Shown: in pieces, positions 1-7,312 of the stretch
How positions within the stretch are numbered: the first letter of the stretch is position 1
Layout: each line of letters begins with the position of its first letter
Virus record (IMG/VR): IMGVR_UViG_3300023171_000020
Coordinates: 1 to 47,466 of that record
Reading direction: 5' to 3' (one strand)
DNA length: 47,466 bases
Source: a virus
The notes under the pieces: generated by a model
The model's input: the letters and a program-made list of their open reading frames with translations, nothing else
Told to the model about the DNA's origin: nothing
The model's database searches: none
Translations under genes and position numbers: made by a program

Positions 1-45
1 GTCCTGTCCGGCACGCCCCCCTAAGGTTTGATAGTGCCCCCGGGA

Positions 46-67
46 AACATTTCATGGGAGAAATGTT
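46..67. other. Inverted repeat near the left edge, possible packaging-region element
   Basis: Eight-base arms (AACATTTC and GAAATGTT) flank a 6-base loop just beyond the stop of the HNH gene at 85. There is no T-run on the minus-strand side, so it is not an obvious intrinsic terminator. If the window ends join, it lies between that HNH gene and the terminase small subunit, where cos or pac sites are often found. Assigning it to packaging is inference only. The rest of bases 1-84 and 47421-47466 holds no gene that I can see. Confidence 0.35.
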
Positions 68-84
68 GCTTCAAAAACATTGTT

Positions 85-774
85 TTAAATGCAAGTTGTT
101 GCGTCGAAGTAATATTTCCTCGATACAATCTTGTCAGATTTACAACCATTGCATCTCCGGCACGCACATTGAGTGTTCGCATACGAATGCGCGCCACCCT
201 TCGCAATCGGTTGCACGTGATCAAGCTCAGGGGCATCCGGCGCCGTGCTCCCCCGTTTCGCTTCGGGCGTCGCAATCCCGCACAGCTGACAGCGCCATCC
301 ATCGCGGGCGAACACCGCGTACGGGTCGACTTGCTCGACGGTTGCTTTCCGGACCTTGGCCCTGCGTGCCGCTTTCTCAGCCCGACCAACAATCTTCTTG
401 CACTGCTCGCTGCAATACTGCTTGTGCTTGCCACCGGTGTTGGCCGCAACGTACTGCGTGCCGCAAAGCCGGCAAACCCGATCCATCGGCGGGCTTACGC
501 ACACCAGTATGCACGCCTCGGTGCAGTATACCCGCGGCCGATGGGACACGAAAGTCTTAGAGCAAGTAGCGCAATCTTGGTACCTTATCTTCGTGTGCGG
601 CCCGGGCTTGCTGTCGGCAATGCTCTTCGACTTGCACGCCATCGAACAGAACAATCCCCTGACGTCTTCGCGCCCCGCGTCTTTGGCCGATGGGTGGTAT
701 GTGAACGCATCGCGACAGTACAGGCAGTTGCGCCTGTACTTGGCACCCAATACCCGAGCGTTGATCCTGCTCAC
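85..774 (-). CDS. HNH endonuclease with N-terminal zinc ribbons
   Basis: A protein of about 229 residues, probably a DNA nuclease that cuts with a metal-bound HNH (beta-beta-alpha) site. The first half has several Cys-pair modules (CLYC, CATC, CRLC with later YCSEQC) that look like treble-clef zinc ribbons. The C-terminal part has RDGWRCQLCG, then ELDHVQPIAKGG and the closing CRRCN, which is a full HNH core. The chosen start is GTG at 774: it has AAGGAG six bases upstream and overlaps the previous stop as GTGA. A GTG at 804 is the longer alternative. It is the last leftward gene before the window edge; if the map is circular it sits just upstream of the terminase genes, where HNH proteins often help packaging in HK97-like phages. 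A homing role is also possible. Confidence 0.85.
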   Translation of the reverse strand: MSRINARVLGAKYRRNCLYCRDAFTYHPSAKDAGREDVRGLFCSMACKSKSIADSKPGPHTKIRYQDCATCSKTFVSHRPRVYCTEACILVCVSPPMDRVCRLCGTQYVAANTGGKHKQYCSEQCKKIVGRAEKAARRAKVRKATVEQVDPYAVFARDGWRCQLCGIATPEAKRGSTAPDAPELDHVQPIAKGGAHSYANTQCACRRCNGCKSDKIVSRKYYFDATTCI

Positions 775-965
775 CCCACGCTCCTTGCATACTGCCGTCC
801 GCACATGTCGACAGGGTTAAACCGCTCACGGCGACGCGCGAACGCCTCGGCCACCTGGTCGCTGGTCATCGGCATGCCGCGCATACTCAGCACCGCCCGC
901 ACCTCGCCATCCGACAGGCCCGCATTGATCATGCGAACGATTGCTTGATCGGTCTCGGTCATCAT
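771..965 (-). CDS. Small hypothetical protein, possibly helix-turn-helix
   Basis: Encodes 64 residues. The middle (DQAIVRMINAGLSDGEVRAVLSMRG...) has the spacing of a short helical DNA-binding fold, but I do not recognise a family. It starts ATGATG at 965, overlapping the upstream stop as ATGA, and its own stop overlaps the GTG start of the HNH gene, so the three genes are probably translationally coupled. It ends GRQYARSVG. Its function is unknown. Confidence 0.7.
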   Translation of the reverse strand: MMTETDQAIVRMINAGLSDGEVRAVLSMRGMPMTSDQVAEAFARRRERFNPVDMCGRQYARSVG

Positions 966-1465
966 GCGCCTCCCTTCCTGTACTTGGCCCGCTGCTCATC
1001 AGTCAGCATCGCGACCTGAATCAAACAAAGCTCAAGACCGCAATCCTTCTTGCTGTCGGACACCAAATTAAACTGCGCCTCCTGCAGCTCGTAAGAAGGC
1101 ACCCACACCGCTTCAGTCGACGCGCCCGGCACATCGGCCGGGGCGGGTTCAATCGCATCATCAGCCGCCATGCCCATCGCCGATTGCGCAGCGTAACGCC
1201 CGAACGAACCGAACCGGGCCCGTTCCGCTTGACTCAAATCAATCCATTTAAGCCGCAATTGTTCGCGCCAGGTTGCGGGCACGAACACGGCTGCCGGCCC
1301 CGCTATCTCGGCCATCGCCTTCATGCGATCAGCAATACCGCGCAGGTGTTCTTCGGTGAGGGGGATGATGAACGCGAAAGCGCCGACCGGGCCGCCTTCC
1401 ACCAGGGTCGTACCTTCGGGCAGACCGAAATAGGAGATTGCTGCTTGGGCGATGTCGATGCTCAT
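962..1465 (-). CDS. Hypothetical phage protein
   Basis: Encodes 167 residues with no membrane segment or signal peptide. It looks soluble and mostly helical, with an acidic, Ala/Pro-rich linker near residues 100-120 and a charged C-terminus (LTDEQRAKYRKGGA). I do not recognise a family. The start ATG overlaps the stop of the 59-residue gene upstream by four bases, and its stop overlaps the next start in the same way. It belongs to the tightly coupled leftward group between the collagen-like gene and the HNH gene. Confidence 0.75.
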   Translation of the reverse strand: MSIDIAQAAISYFGLPEGTTLVEGGPVGAFAFIIPLTEEHLRGIADRMKAMAEIAGPAAVFVPATWREQLRLKWIDLSQAERARFGSFGRYAAQSAMGMAADDAIEPAPADVPGASTEAVWVPSYELQEAQFNLVSDSKKDCGLELCLIQVAMLTDEQRAKYRKGGA

Positions 1466-1641
1466 GGCTTGGCCGCCATCTCTGCGCCGACCAAGCTGAA
1501 GGCGATAGTGCCGCAGTCACCGTGTTTGGACACTACCGCGCGCAGCTCTTCAGCGGCCTGGCGCACGACCTCTTGGTCCTTGGCCGGCATCTCGGTCACA
1601 AACCCCTTCATCATCAGATTGAGTTGTTCAGCTTCCGTCAT
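1462..1641 (-). CDS. Small hypothetical protein, 59 residues
   Basis: A short gene starting ATG at 1641 behind an AAAGGAAA ribosome site and stopping TGA at 1462, where ATGA overlaps the next gene. The product (MTEAEQLNLMMKGFVTEMPA... ending VGAEMAAKP) is an acidic, largely helical protein with one Cys. I do not recognise it. The good ribosome site and the exact coupling to the downstream gene are the reasons to call it real. Confidence 0.75.
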   Translation of the reverse strand: MTEAEQLNLMMKGFVTEMPAKDQEVVRQAAEELRAVVSKHGDCGTIAFSLVGAEMAAKP

Positions 1642-1672
1642 GGCAATTTCCTTTGGGAGGGGATCAAAGACC

Positions 1673-2917
1673 TTAGATTAACACCTCTTGGCCCTGACGT
1701 ATAGCAAAGGTTGGTGTGCCGGACACAACAGCCGTGCGAATCCTCGCGTACTTGCCAGCCGGAATGCGGCCGACCAGCGTGGCCGTGCTGGTGTTCTGGA
1801 TGTTCAGCACGCCGCCGACCTGGCTGGTGCTGGAGGACACCTGCACCACGTTCGTGCTCATGGCCGAGTTGTCCGCATACTCCAGGAACGCCGTGCCGCC
1901 CGTCTGCACCAGCAGCGAGGTGATCGCAATGTCCACGCCGTACACCACATCCGCATCGCGCGTGGCGCTGATCTGGAACGCCGTGTTGAGTGCGCGCGCC
2001 GAGACTGCGAACACGGCCGCCGGCATCGTGCCCGTGGCGCCTTGAGGCCCCGCAGGGCCGGTTGCCCCCGTCGGGCCCAGCAGACCCATAGCGCCCTGTG
2101 GCCCGGTGGGGCCTTGTGAGCCTGCTGGCCCGGCCACGCCCTGATTGCCTTGGTTGCCGGTCAAGCCGATCGGCCCCTGCGCGCCGGCGGCGCCGGTATC
2201 CCCCTTGGCCCCGGTCGGTCCGGTAGCGCCCGTCAAACCCTGCGCACCAGTATCTCCCGTTGGCCCAGCCGGGCCGGCGAGGCCCGCGGCGCCAGCCGGG
2301 CCTGTCATGCCGATCGGGCCTTGCGGTCCGGCAGCGCCCGTTGCCCCTGTAGGGCCCGCCATGCCGTCCAGGCCGGGCGCTCCTTGGCTTCCTGTCGGCC
2401 CCATCGCTCCAGCCGCGCCAGTGGCCCCAGGTGGCCCAACAGGACCCGTTGGCCCGATGGGTCCCGCAACACCTTGGGCGCCAGTCTCGCCGCGCGCGCC
2501 AACGTCGCCATTCAAACCCTGATTGCCTTGTGGTCCTGCTGGCCCTGTGGCGCCGGCCTGGCCCTGCTCCCCGCGGGGGCCTTGCGCCCCGGTCTGCCCC
2601 GCAGCTCCCGCGGCACCAATAGCTCCTGTTGGTCCCACGGCCCCGGGCGCGCCATCCTGACCGTCCTTGCCGGGTGCACCGGTGTCTCCCTTCGGCCCGG
2701 CCACACCCTGCTCGCCCTGAGGGCCTTGCGCGCCCGCAGCGCCTGGGCTGCCGGCCTGGCCTGTTGCACCAGTAGCGCCTGGCTGACTGGTGCCGGCCTC
2801 GGTCACGCGGAACGTGCCGTCCGGGCTCTCTACACCAATGATCTTGCCCTGGCCATCACGAACGTATTTCACCGCCGTCGGCCGGAGCCGCTTGAGGAGT
2901 CGATTTTCTTCGCTCAC
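1673..2917 (-). CDS. Collagen-like repeat protein, probable virion fibre
   Basis: A protein of 414 residues in three parts. Residues 1-45 ([13 protein letters not shown]...[15 protein letters not shown]) are a short globular head, perhaps an attachment part. Residues of about 48-295 are nearly uninterrupted Gly-X-Y triplets rich in Pro, Ala, Thr and Gln ([17 protein letters not shown]), which form collagen-type trimeric rods. The last ~115 residues are a beta-rich domain without Gly triplets, likely for trimer formation or ligand binding. It starts at GTG, overlapping the upstream stop as GTGA. Phage collagen-like proteins are usually tail or head fibres. Its place just upstream (on a circular map) of the packaging genes fits a late structural protein, but which part of the virion is not shown. 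The repeats give strong codon bias and open shadow frames on the other strand. Confidence 0.85.
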   Translation of the reverse strand: MSEENRLLKRLRPTAVKYVRDGQGKIIGVESPDGTFRVTEAGTSQPGATGATGQAGSPGAAGAQGPQGEQGVAGPKGDTGAPGKDGQDGAPGAVGPTGAIGAAGAAGQTGAQGPRGEQGQAGATGPAGPQGNQGLNGDVGARGETGAQGVAGPIGPTGPVGPPGATGAAGAMGPTGSQGAPGLDGMAGPTGATGAAGPQGPIGMTGPAGAAGLAGPAGPTGDTGAQGLTGATGPTGAKGDTGAAGAQGPIGLTGNQGNQGVAGPAGSQGPTGPQGAMGLLGPTGATGPAGPQGATGTMPAAVFAVSARALNTAFQISATRDADVVYGVDIAITSLLVQTGGTAFLEYADNSAMSTNVVQVSSSTSQVGGVLNIQNTSTATLVGRIPAGKYARIRTAVVSGTPTFAIRQGQEVLI

Positions 2918-3255
2918 AGCACGCTCCCGTTGACGTCGACGGGCTGACCGGCCTCGTTCACCAGCTGCCAGTCCGAATCACTCATGAGGACGTTGTTCGG
3001 GCCCCACACGCTCGTTTGCATGATGCGCCGGCCGGAGAGGTCAGGACCATAGGTGATGGTGAGTTGATTGCCATCCTCGTCGTAGGTCATTTTGCTGGCC
3101 AGCGAGTTGACGTCGAAGCGGTAGTGACCCGTGTTGTCGGAAATGACGCCGGCGCCGCCGTAGGCCGTGGCCACCACCGGGGCGTGCACCCCCGGCTCGA
3201 TTTCCTGCAGTTTCTGAACCAGGCCGGCGGCCGTGGCAACTTTGATATCGGGCAT
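2914..3255 (-). CDS. Small beta-rich hypothetical protein beside the collagen-like gene
   Basis: Encodes 113 residues beginning MPDIKVATAAGLVQKLQEIE. The start at 3255 is chosen because GAGG lies just upstream; a longer reading to 3300 adds a Pro-rich stretch without a ribosome site. The body (GHYRFDVNSLASKMTYDEDGN and later SVWGPNNVLMSDSDW) looks beta-rich. It is coupled to the collagen-like gene by a GTGA overlap, so the two products may work together, for example as base and shaft of a fibre. I do not recognise the family. Confidence 0.75.
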   Translation of the reverse strand: MPDIKVATAAGLVQKLQEIEPGVHAPVVATAYGGAGVISDNTGHYRFDVNSLASKMTYDEDGNQLTITYGPDLSGRRIMQTSVWGPNNVLMSDSDWQLVNEAGQPVDVNGSVL

Positions 3256-3302
3256 TGCATCCTCGCGGGGACTTCGGTTTGCGGGAGGGATTGGATTCAC
3301 CG

Positions 3303-3330
3303 ATTTTACCGAGTTTTACGCGAAATGCAA
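3303..3330 (-). promoter_or_regulatory. Candidate sigma70-type promoter for the collagen-like operon
   Basis: On the minus strand TTGCAT is followed 16 bases later by TAAAAT. It lies right after the terminator at 3336-3360 and about 50 bases before the start at 3255. A terminator followed by a new promoter marks a transcription unit border. On a circular map this unit would lead toward the terminase and head genes, so it could be a late promoter; that role is inferred. Confidence 0.5.
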
Positions 3331-3335
3331 TTTCC

Positions 3336-3360
3336 AAAAGAAAAACCCGCCGAAGCGGGT
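3336..3360 (-). terminator. Intrinsic terminator
   Basis: On the minus strand ACCCGC, loop TTCG, GCGGGT is followed by TTTTTCTTTT. The stable UUCG-type tetraloop and U-run make this a textbook terminator. It ends leftward transcription from the 60-residue gene at 3534-3716 and from anything read through from the primase-helicase unit. Bases 3361-3533 between it and that gene hold nothing I can support. Confidence 0.85.
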
Positions 3361-3533
3361 TGTTCATCCGGTCTTTGCCTGGTGTCACCCCGAATTGCGA
3401 AGCTTCTGTTTCCTGGGGTTCTCATAACGCGTTTACGTCATCTTCGCTTGGGCCTGTGCCTTCTCGGGATGTTGTACAGGATTCCTTTGATATCGGCATA
3501 TTTCATCCGCATACCCGATGGAATAAATCGGTC

Positions 3534-3716
3534 TTACGCCGCCACCACGTTCGCAGCGCGGTATTTCTTCGGCTTGCGCGCGTCACCGTGATCGACTTCC
3601 AGGTACGAACCTTTCATGCCGGTGTGCTCGGTGACGAAGGTGCCGGCTTGCACTTCGCCGGAACGGGTGGTGACTTTCACTTTCTGGCCGGGCTTGAGGG
3701 TCGATGGTTCGCGCAT
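3534..3716 (-). CDS. Small KOW/SH3-like protein
   Basis: Encodes 60 residues: MREPSTLKPGQKVKVTTRSG, then GTFVTEHTGMKGSYLEVDHG and KPKKYRAANVVAA. The GQKVKV turn and repeated beta strands with a basic C-terminus resemble small SH3-barrel (KOW-like) nucleic-acid-binding domains; I cannot name a family. It has its own near-consensus promoter and is followed by a strong terminator, so it is probably a monocistronic, well-expressed early gene. Confidence 0.75.
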   Translation of the reverse strand: MREPSTLKPGQKVKVTTRSGEVQAGTFVTEHTGMKGSYLEVDHGDARKPKKYRAANVVAA

Positions 3717-3747
3717 GATGTTTTCCGTTTGGGAGGGGTGAAACCAA

Positions 3748-3776
3748 AGAATATTTCAAAGGCCCGAAGGTGTCAA
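3748..3776 (-). promoter_or_regulatory. Near-consensus sigma70 promoter
   Basis: On the minus strand a perfect TTGACA (3776-3771) is followed after exactly 17 bases by TATTCT (3753-3748). It lies 32 bases before the ATG of the 60-residue KOW-like gene. The -35 box overlaps the stop codon of the HNH gene upstream. Confidence 0.8.
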
Positions 3777-4099
3777 GCTTTTTCTTTGGGCCATCCGTCC
3801 ACCCCGGTCTCCACCTTGGGCCGGAACGTGCGGCCGGTCTCTTCGGTGGTCTTGCGGTCGTGGCAATTCCGACAAATGTACCAAAGATTGTCCGGGTGGT
3901 CAGTTTTGGCTTCGCTCCACCCCATTCGCTTGGCCTTGGCCTTTGGGGTTTTGTGGTCGACGTCCTTGCCCAAGGCCAATCGGTTTTTCAATGCGCACCG
4001 CTCGCACAGTCCACCGGCTCGTTTGATAACCACCTTTCGCACTTGCTCCCATTCCGCACCATACCCCCTCGACTGCCGACTTTCTTTTGACCAAGCCAT
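3773..4099 (-). CDS. HNH endonuclease (small, phage type)
   Basis: Encodes 108 residues from the ATG at 4099, chosen because GAGGTGG lies just upstream. The order is SRGYGAEWEQVRKVVIKRAGGLCERC, then KDVDHKTPKAKA with the DH pair of the HNH core, then DNLWYICRNCHDRKT with the closing Asn, Cys pair and His. This is the compact HNH fold (about 100-130 residues) usually found near terminase genes, where it nicks DNA during packaging. Here it sits downstream of the primase-helicase instead. It is separated from that gene by the GTGTAC repeat cluster. Confidence 0.88.
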   Translation of the reverse strand: MAWSKESRQSRGYGAEWEQVRKVVIKRAGGLCERCALKNRLALGKDVDHKTPKAKAKRMGWSEAKTDHPDNLWYICRNCHDRKTTEETGRTFRPKVETGVDGWPKEKA

Positions 4100-4172
4100 T
4101 TTCCACCTCTCGTAATTATTTGCGAGTATCTCGGTTGCTCGTAACATTTTGCAAGTACATGACCGTTTCTTG

Positions 4173-4272
4173 GTACACGTGTACACGTCTTATAAAGACA
4201 GACGTGTACCGCGTGTACCCATTCCACGGTACACGCGGGTACTCACGTGTATCTGACGTGTACCGCGTGTAC
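4173..4272. repeat. Cluster of GTGTAC/GTACAC repeats, candidate origin or operator
   Basis: The 18-base GACGTGTACCGCGTGTAC occurs exactly twice, at 4201-4218 and 4255-4272. A perfect palindrome GTACACGTGTAC lies at 4173-4184, overlapped by a second one, ACGTGTACACGT, at 4177-4188. An inverted near-copy (GGTACACGCGGGTAC) is at 4228-4242, and another ACGTGT is at 4245-4250. The cluster fills the gap between the end of the primase-helicase gene and the small HNH gene. Iterons next to a replication gene often mark an origin or the binding site of an initiator or regulator. The function here is inferred. Confidence 0.7.
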
Positions 4273-6419
4273 TACTTTAGCGACACCATAAGGCCGTCAT
4301 CTTCTAGCAAATTTTTACTAGCGAGCGTTTTGATGGCCCTTTTGATGCGCTCTTTACGCCGATCTTTCTGGCCCGGAACGGTGTCCGCATCGAGCATTCC
4401 GAAGGTGTTTTCGATCAGTTCTTCGCGCTTAATTGACCCTCCTTCGACGGCCTCCAGGTAGCGGAAAATCATCTTCTCGTTGGCGCCTTCGGGGTTCGCT
4501 TTGCGCTCGTTCTGACCCCCCGGTGACGCACAGTGCTCAACCACGCAACTGGTGATCAGCTCGTCGTCCTCGTCCATGCCGATGGCCACCTCGGCCAGCC
4601 TGAACGCGTACTCGGCCCCATCCGCACCGTCCTTCTGCTTGGTGACGGTGGCCGCCCGGTACTCGCGCGTTTGCACCACTTCGATCTCCAGGTCGGCCGC
4701 CGCGCGCAGGGCGCCGGATCCCCGCGCCCCCTTGCTGGCGTCCTTGCCGCTGTGGTGCACCAGCACCACCAGGGCGCCGGTCTTGCGGTGGAGGATCTCA
4801 CAGTGGGCCACGGCCTGGCCGACGTCCTTGGCGTCGTTCTCATTGCCCCCTGCCATGGCGCGCGCGTAGGTATCGATCACGATGACGTCGAACCGGCCGA
4901 GCGGTACCACCTGCTCAAGGAACTCGCGGATATCGTCCTTGGTCAGCAGGTTCGGCGCCTGACGCAAAAAGCACATGTCGAACTGGCCCGCCTCCACCCC
5001 CTGCGACTCGCAATAGGCCTGAAGCCGATTCCTGAAGCCCCCGGCGCCCTCGGCCACCACATAGAGCACCCGGCCCTTCTCAACGCGCGCCCCGCGCCAC
5101 TCAACGCCCCGCGCCACCGCGCTCACCAGGTCGAGCGTAAAGAACGTCTTGCCGCTGGAACTGGCACCGTAGATCACCGCCAGCCCCGCGCGCGGCAGCA
5201 CGCCCTTGACGATCCACTTGGGAGCCTGGTGCTGCAGAAACTGCGCCGCGGTCTCCGGTGCGAAGCGCGGCCGTTTGACTTTTTTGGCCGGCGTGGAGGC
5301 GGCCACTTCGTGCTGCTCAATCGGGTCGATAACGTCAAAATCATCAGCAATATCAGGCACTTGGGGTGCTGGTCGGGCGGCCACTTGCGCTGCTCCTGCA
5401 TCACCTGCAGGTTTTGTGATCTCCTGCAAATCCATGTCGTCAAACTCATCGTACCTAGCCTGTTTGAATCCGTCTGCCCGGACTTTACCCTGCTGCGCGC
5501 TATGCTTCCACAAGAAGCGCAGGGCCTTGTCGTAATCCTGTTCTCGGTGGTCCAGCGCCACCTCGATCGCGTGCTCGTTGGCCTCCAGGATGGATAGCAC
5601 TTCTTCGGGTTCCAACCCGGACTGCGCCAGCTCGGTGGCCGCGTTGATCAGCTCCTTAGACCGATCGGAGGAAACGGGGCCATCGGTAAGAAAGTTGCGC
5701 GCGTAAGCGGGCAGATCCAGGTCGGCGATGTCCGGCAGTAGCTCAAGCGGGATTAGGTCAGGCAGGTGCAGGTCTTCGACTTCCGCTTTGCTACGCGATG
5801 TGCGGTATGCGGATTCCAGCGCCGGCATGGCCCCGTCATGCGGCGCGCGCAGCGTGCGCGGACTTCCCGGCACTTGGTGACCGGTTACGCAGAGGAAGCG
5901 GGCATCGTTGCCTCCGTAAACCTCGATGCCCTGGTCGTGGTTCATCCAGTCCTCTGGCACGTCACCGGCCACCATGGCGTGCAGACCGGTGCCCGACGGG
6001 CTCACCTCGGTGTAGGTGTTCAGTTTGTCGATCACATCCCGCGCCCATTCGTCGATGGCACCGGTGACGGGATCGCGGCAATGGTCCAGGTCGACACCGG
6101 TCACACCGTGCGGCCCGGTCATCAGGTAGCCGATGCCGGCGAAAGTAATGCGCACGCCTTCGCGGGTGTAGATCGGCGGGCCGTTAAGATTCTCGTTGAA
6201 AGCGGCCAGCGCCTCTTCGAATGACGCCCAGCCGGCCTGGCCTTTGTTCGATAGGCCATGCACCGGCCGCGCGGCGCGATGTGGCACCTTGCCGTACTTC
6301 TGTTTTTTCTCGTTCCATACCGCACGCCATGGCGCCCAGCGCCGCGCCGCGCGCATTTCGGAAGGGATGTTTGCCGGCGTCGGCGGCAAGATGACGGGGC
6401 GGTTATCGGCGGCGGCCAT
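4272..6419 (-). CDS. Bifunctional primase-helicase (PrimPol-like domain plus RepA-type ATPase)
   Basis: A 715-residue replication protein that likely primes and unwinds DNA at the phage fork. Residues of about 20-200 look like a primase-polymerase domain: GVTGVDLDHCRDPVTGAIDEW carries the acidic metal-binding pair, and EVSPSGTGLHAMV resembles the nucleotide-binding strand. A linker follows. A RecA-fold ATPase starts near residue 400: Walker A GASSSGKT (about 418), Walker B-type VIVIDTYARAM, and VLVHHSGKD, as in RepA-type helicases. The C-terminus (about 640-715) looks like a winged-helix region. ATG 6419 is chosen because it overlaps the upstream stop as TGATG; a GTG at 6422 is possible. It follows a PD-(D/E)XK gene and precedes the GTGTAC cluster. 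Confidence 0.87.
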   Translation of the reverse strand: MAAADNRPVILPPTPANIPSEMRAARRWAPWRAVWNEKKQKYGKVPHRAARPVHGLSNKGQAGWASFEEALAAFNENLNGPPIYTREGVRITFAGIGYLMTGPHGVTGVDLDHCRDPVTGAIDEWARDVIDKLNTYTEVSPSGTGLHAMVAGDVPEDWMNHDQGIEVYGGNDARFLCVTGHQVPGSPRTLRAPHDGAMPALESAYRTSRSKAEVEDLHLPDLIPLELLPDIADLDLPAYARNFLTDGPVSSDRSKELINAATELAQSGLEPEEVLSILEANEHAIEVALDHREQDYDKALRFLWKHSAQQGKVRADGFKQARYDEFDDMDLQEITKPAGDAGAAQVAARPAPQVPDIADDFDVIDPIEQHEVAASTPAKKVKRPRFAPETAAQFLQHQAPKWIVKGVLPRAGLAVIYGASSSGKTFFTLDLVSAVARGVEWRGARVEKGRVLYVVAEGAGGFRNRLQAYCESQGVEAGQFDMCFLRQAPNLLTKDDIREFLEQVVPLGRFDVIVIDTYARAMAGGNENDAKDVGQAVAHCEILHRKTGALVVLVHHSGKDASKGARGSGALRAAADLEIEVVQTREYRAATVTKQKDGADGAEYAFRLAEVAIGMDEDDELITSCVVEHCASPGGQNERKANPEGANEKMIFRYLEAVEGGSIKREELIENTFGMLDADTVPGQKDRRKERIKRAIKTLASKNLLEDDGLMVSLK

Positions 6420-6985
6420 CACACTGCCCCCTTAGCGCCAAATTCAAACCTCGCGCCTCTCGCTGCGAAGAATGCCGCTTCCACGTCGCCCCTGATATGG
6501 GCGCCTGCCTCGGCCCTTTCAGCGTTGAATTTCGTGTTGTGAAGTCGAATCTTTTCGCAACGATGTTCCGGGTATTCGTGCGTCTCGCCAAAGCAAAGCA
6601 CCAAAGGTGTGTCGGCTTGGAAGTACGCGAAGGCCGGGACTTCTACAGGACAATACGATTCGTCGAGATAGAACAGCACCCCATTGCGGTCCGGCATGCC
6701 CGCGGTGACGTACACTGGTTTTCCTGTCGTCTCCAACAGTCGGCGGGCCTTCTCTCTCGTGACGTCATCGGCTTCGTCAGGCTTAATTTCTACCCACATA
6801 TCCCATTCGGGCAGCCAGAAGTCCGGCAGGTAGCGGAGGCCGTTACCAAGTTCGAAGCCCTCAGGCTCGTATTCCCATTTGACGCCCAGGTGATCGAAGA
6901 AAATTGAATATCGGGCCTCAAGACGGCTTCGAAAGTTGTAACCCTTGTGGCGAGTCAGAATAGCCCGCGCGCGTGAATAGCTCAT
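6419..6985 (-). CDS. PD-(D/E)XK nuclease-like protein
   Basis: Encodes 188 residues. The N-terminal half has the PD-(D/E)XK pattern: FRSRLEARYSIFF gives Glu23, GLRYLPDFWLP gives Asp55, and MWVEIKPDE gives Glu66-x-Lys68, all well placed for one active site. The second half (VYVTAGMPDRNGVLFYLDE, then a Cys- and Glu-rich part) is less clear. Such phage proteins may process replication or recombination intermediates. Its stop overlaps the primase-helicase start, which supports a replication role. The leader at 6986-7070 has no promoter I would trust. Confidence 0.75.
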   Translation of the reverse strand: MSYSRARAILTRHKGYNFRSRLEARYSIFFDHLGVKWEYEPEGFELGNGLRYLPDFWLPEWDMWVEIKPDEADDVTREKARRLLETTGKPVYVTAGMPDRNGVLFYLDESYCPVEVPAFAYFQADTPLVLCFGETHEYPEHRCEKIRLHNTKFNAERAEAGAHIRGDVEAAFFAARGARFEFGAKGAV

Positions 6986-7070
6986 GTGTTAGATCCAATA
7001 GGTTAAGTCAAGGCCCGCCAAATAGCGAACTGCAACCAGCCTACTTGATCCAGAACAAAAGCTCAAGGGA

Positions 7071-7095
7071 AAAGAAAAAGCCCCTCACGGGGCTT
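7071..7095 (-). terminator. Intrinsic terminator of the early leftward operon
   Basis: On the minus strand AAGCCCC, loop GTGA, GGGGCTT is followed by TTTTCTTT. It begins a few bases after the stop of the last gene of the 7100-10131 operon and would separate that operon from the replication genes below it. Confidence 0.85.
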
Positions 7096-7099
7096 CAGG

Positions 7100-7312
7100 T
7101 CATGCGCGGCGAGGGCATCGTCGCCCCTGGTCGCAGTTCTGATTGCAACAGGCATCGACGTCGCGCCAGTAGCCGCCGTGGAACTCGTCCATGTCCTCGG
7201 TGAACCAGGCCTGCACGGCCCCGGTGGCTGGATTGTGGCGCGCTCGCTGGTCGGCCGAGTATTCCCAGGCGATTGCCGGCGCCGGACGGAGGAGGCGCGA
7301 GAGGAAGCGCAT
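7100..7312 (-). CDS. Small hypothetical protein
   Basis: Encodes 70 residues (MRFLSRLLRPAPAIAWEYSA..., then AWFTEDMDEFHGGYWRDVDACCNQNCDQGRRCPRRA). The Cys-rich C-terminus might bind a metal. ATG 7312 overlaps the upstream stop as TGATG; a GTG three bases earlier is also possible. It is the last gene before the terminator at 7071-7095. I do not recognise the family. Confidence 0.65.
   Translation of the reverse strand: MRFLSRLLRPAPAIAWEYSADQRARHNPATGAVQAWFTEDMDEFHGGYWRDVDACCNQNCDQGRRCPRRA

Noticed and set aside
2145-2522. Pro/Val/Ala triplet frame on the plus strand in the collagen-like region
   Set aside because: It is the reverse reading of the Gly-X-Y codons and not a separate repeat gene.
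3410-3515. Short minus-strand frame MRMKYADIKGILYNIPRRHR, about 24 codons
   Set aside because: Too short, with no clear ribosome site and no neighbour coupling; cannot be supported.
4173-4272. Repeat cluster considered as a CRISPR array
   Set aside because: Units are short, partly palindromic and unevenly spaced, with no equal-length spacers and no cas genes.
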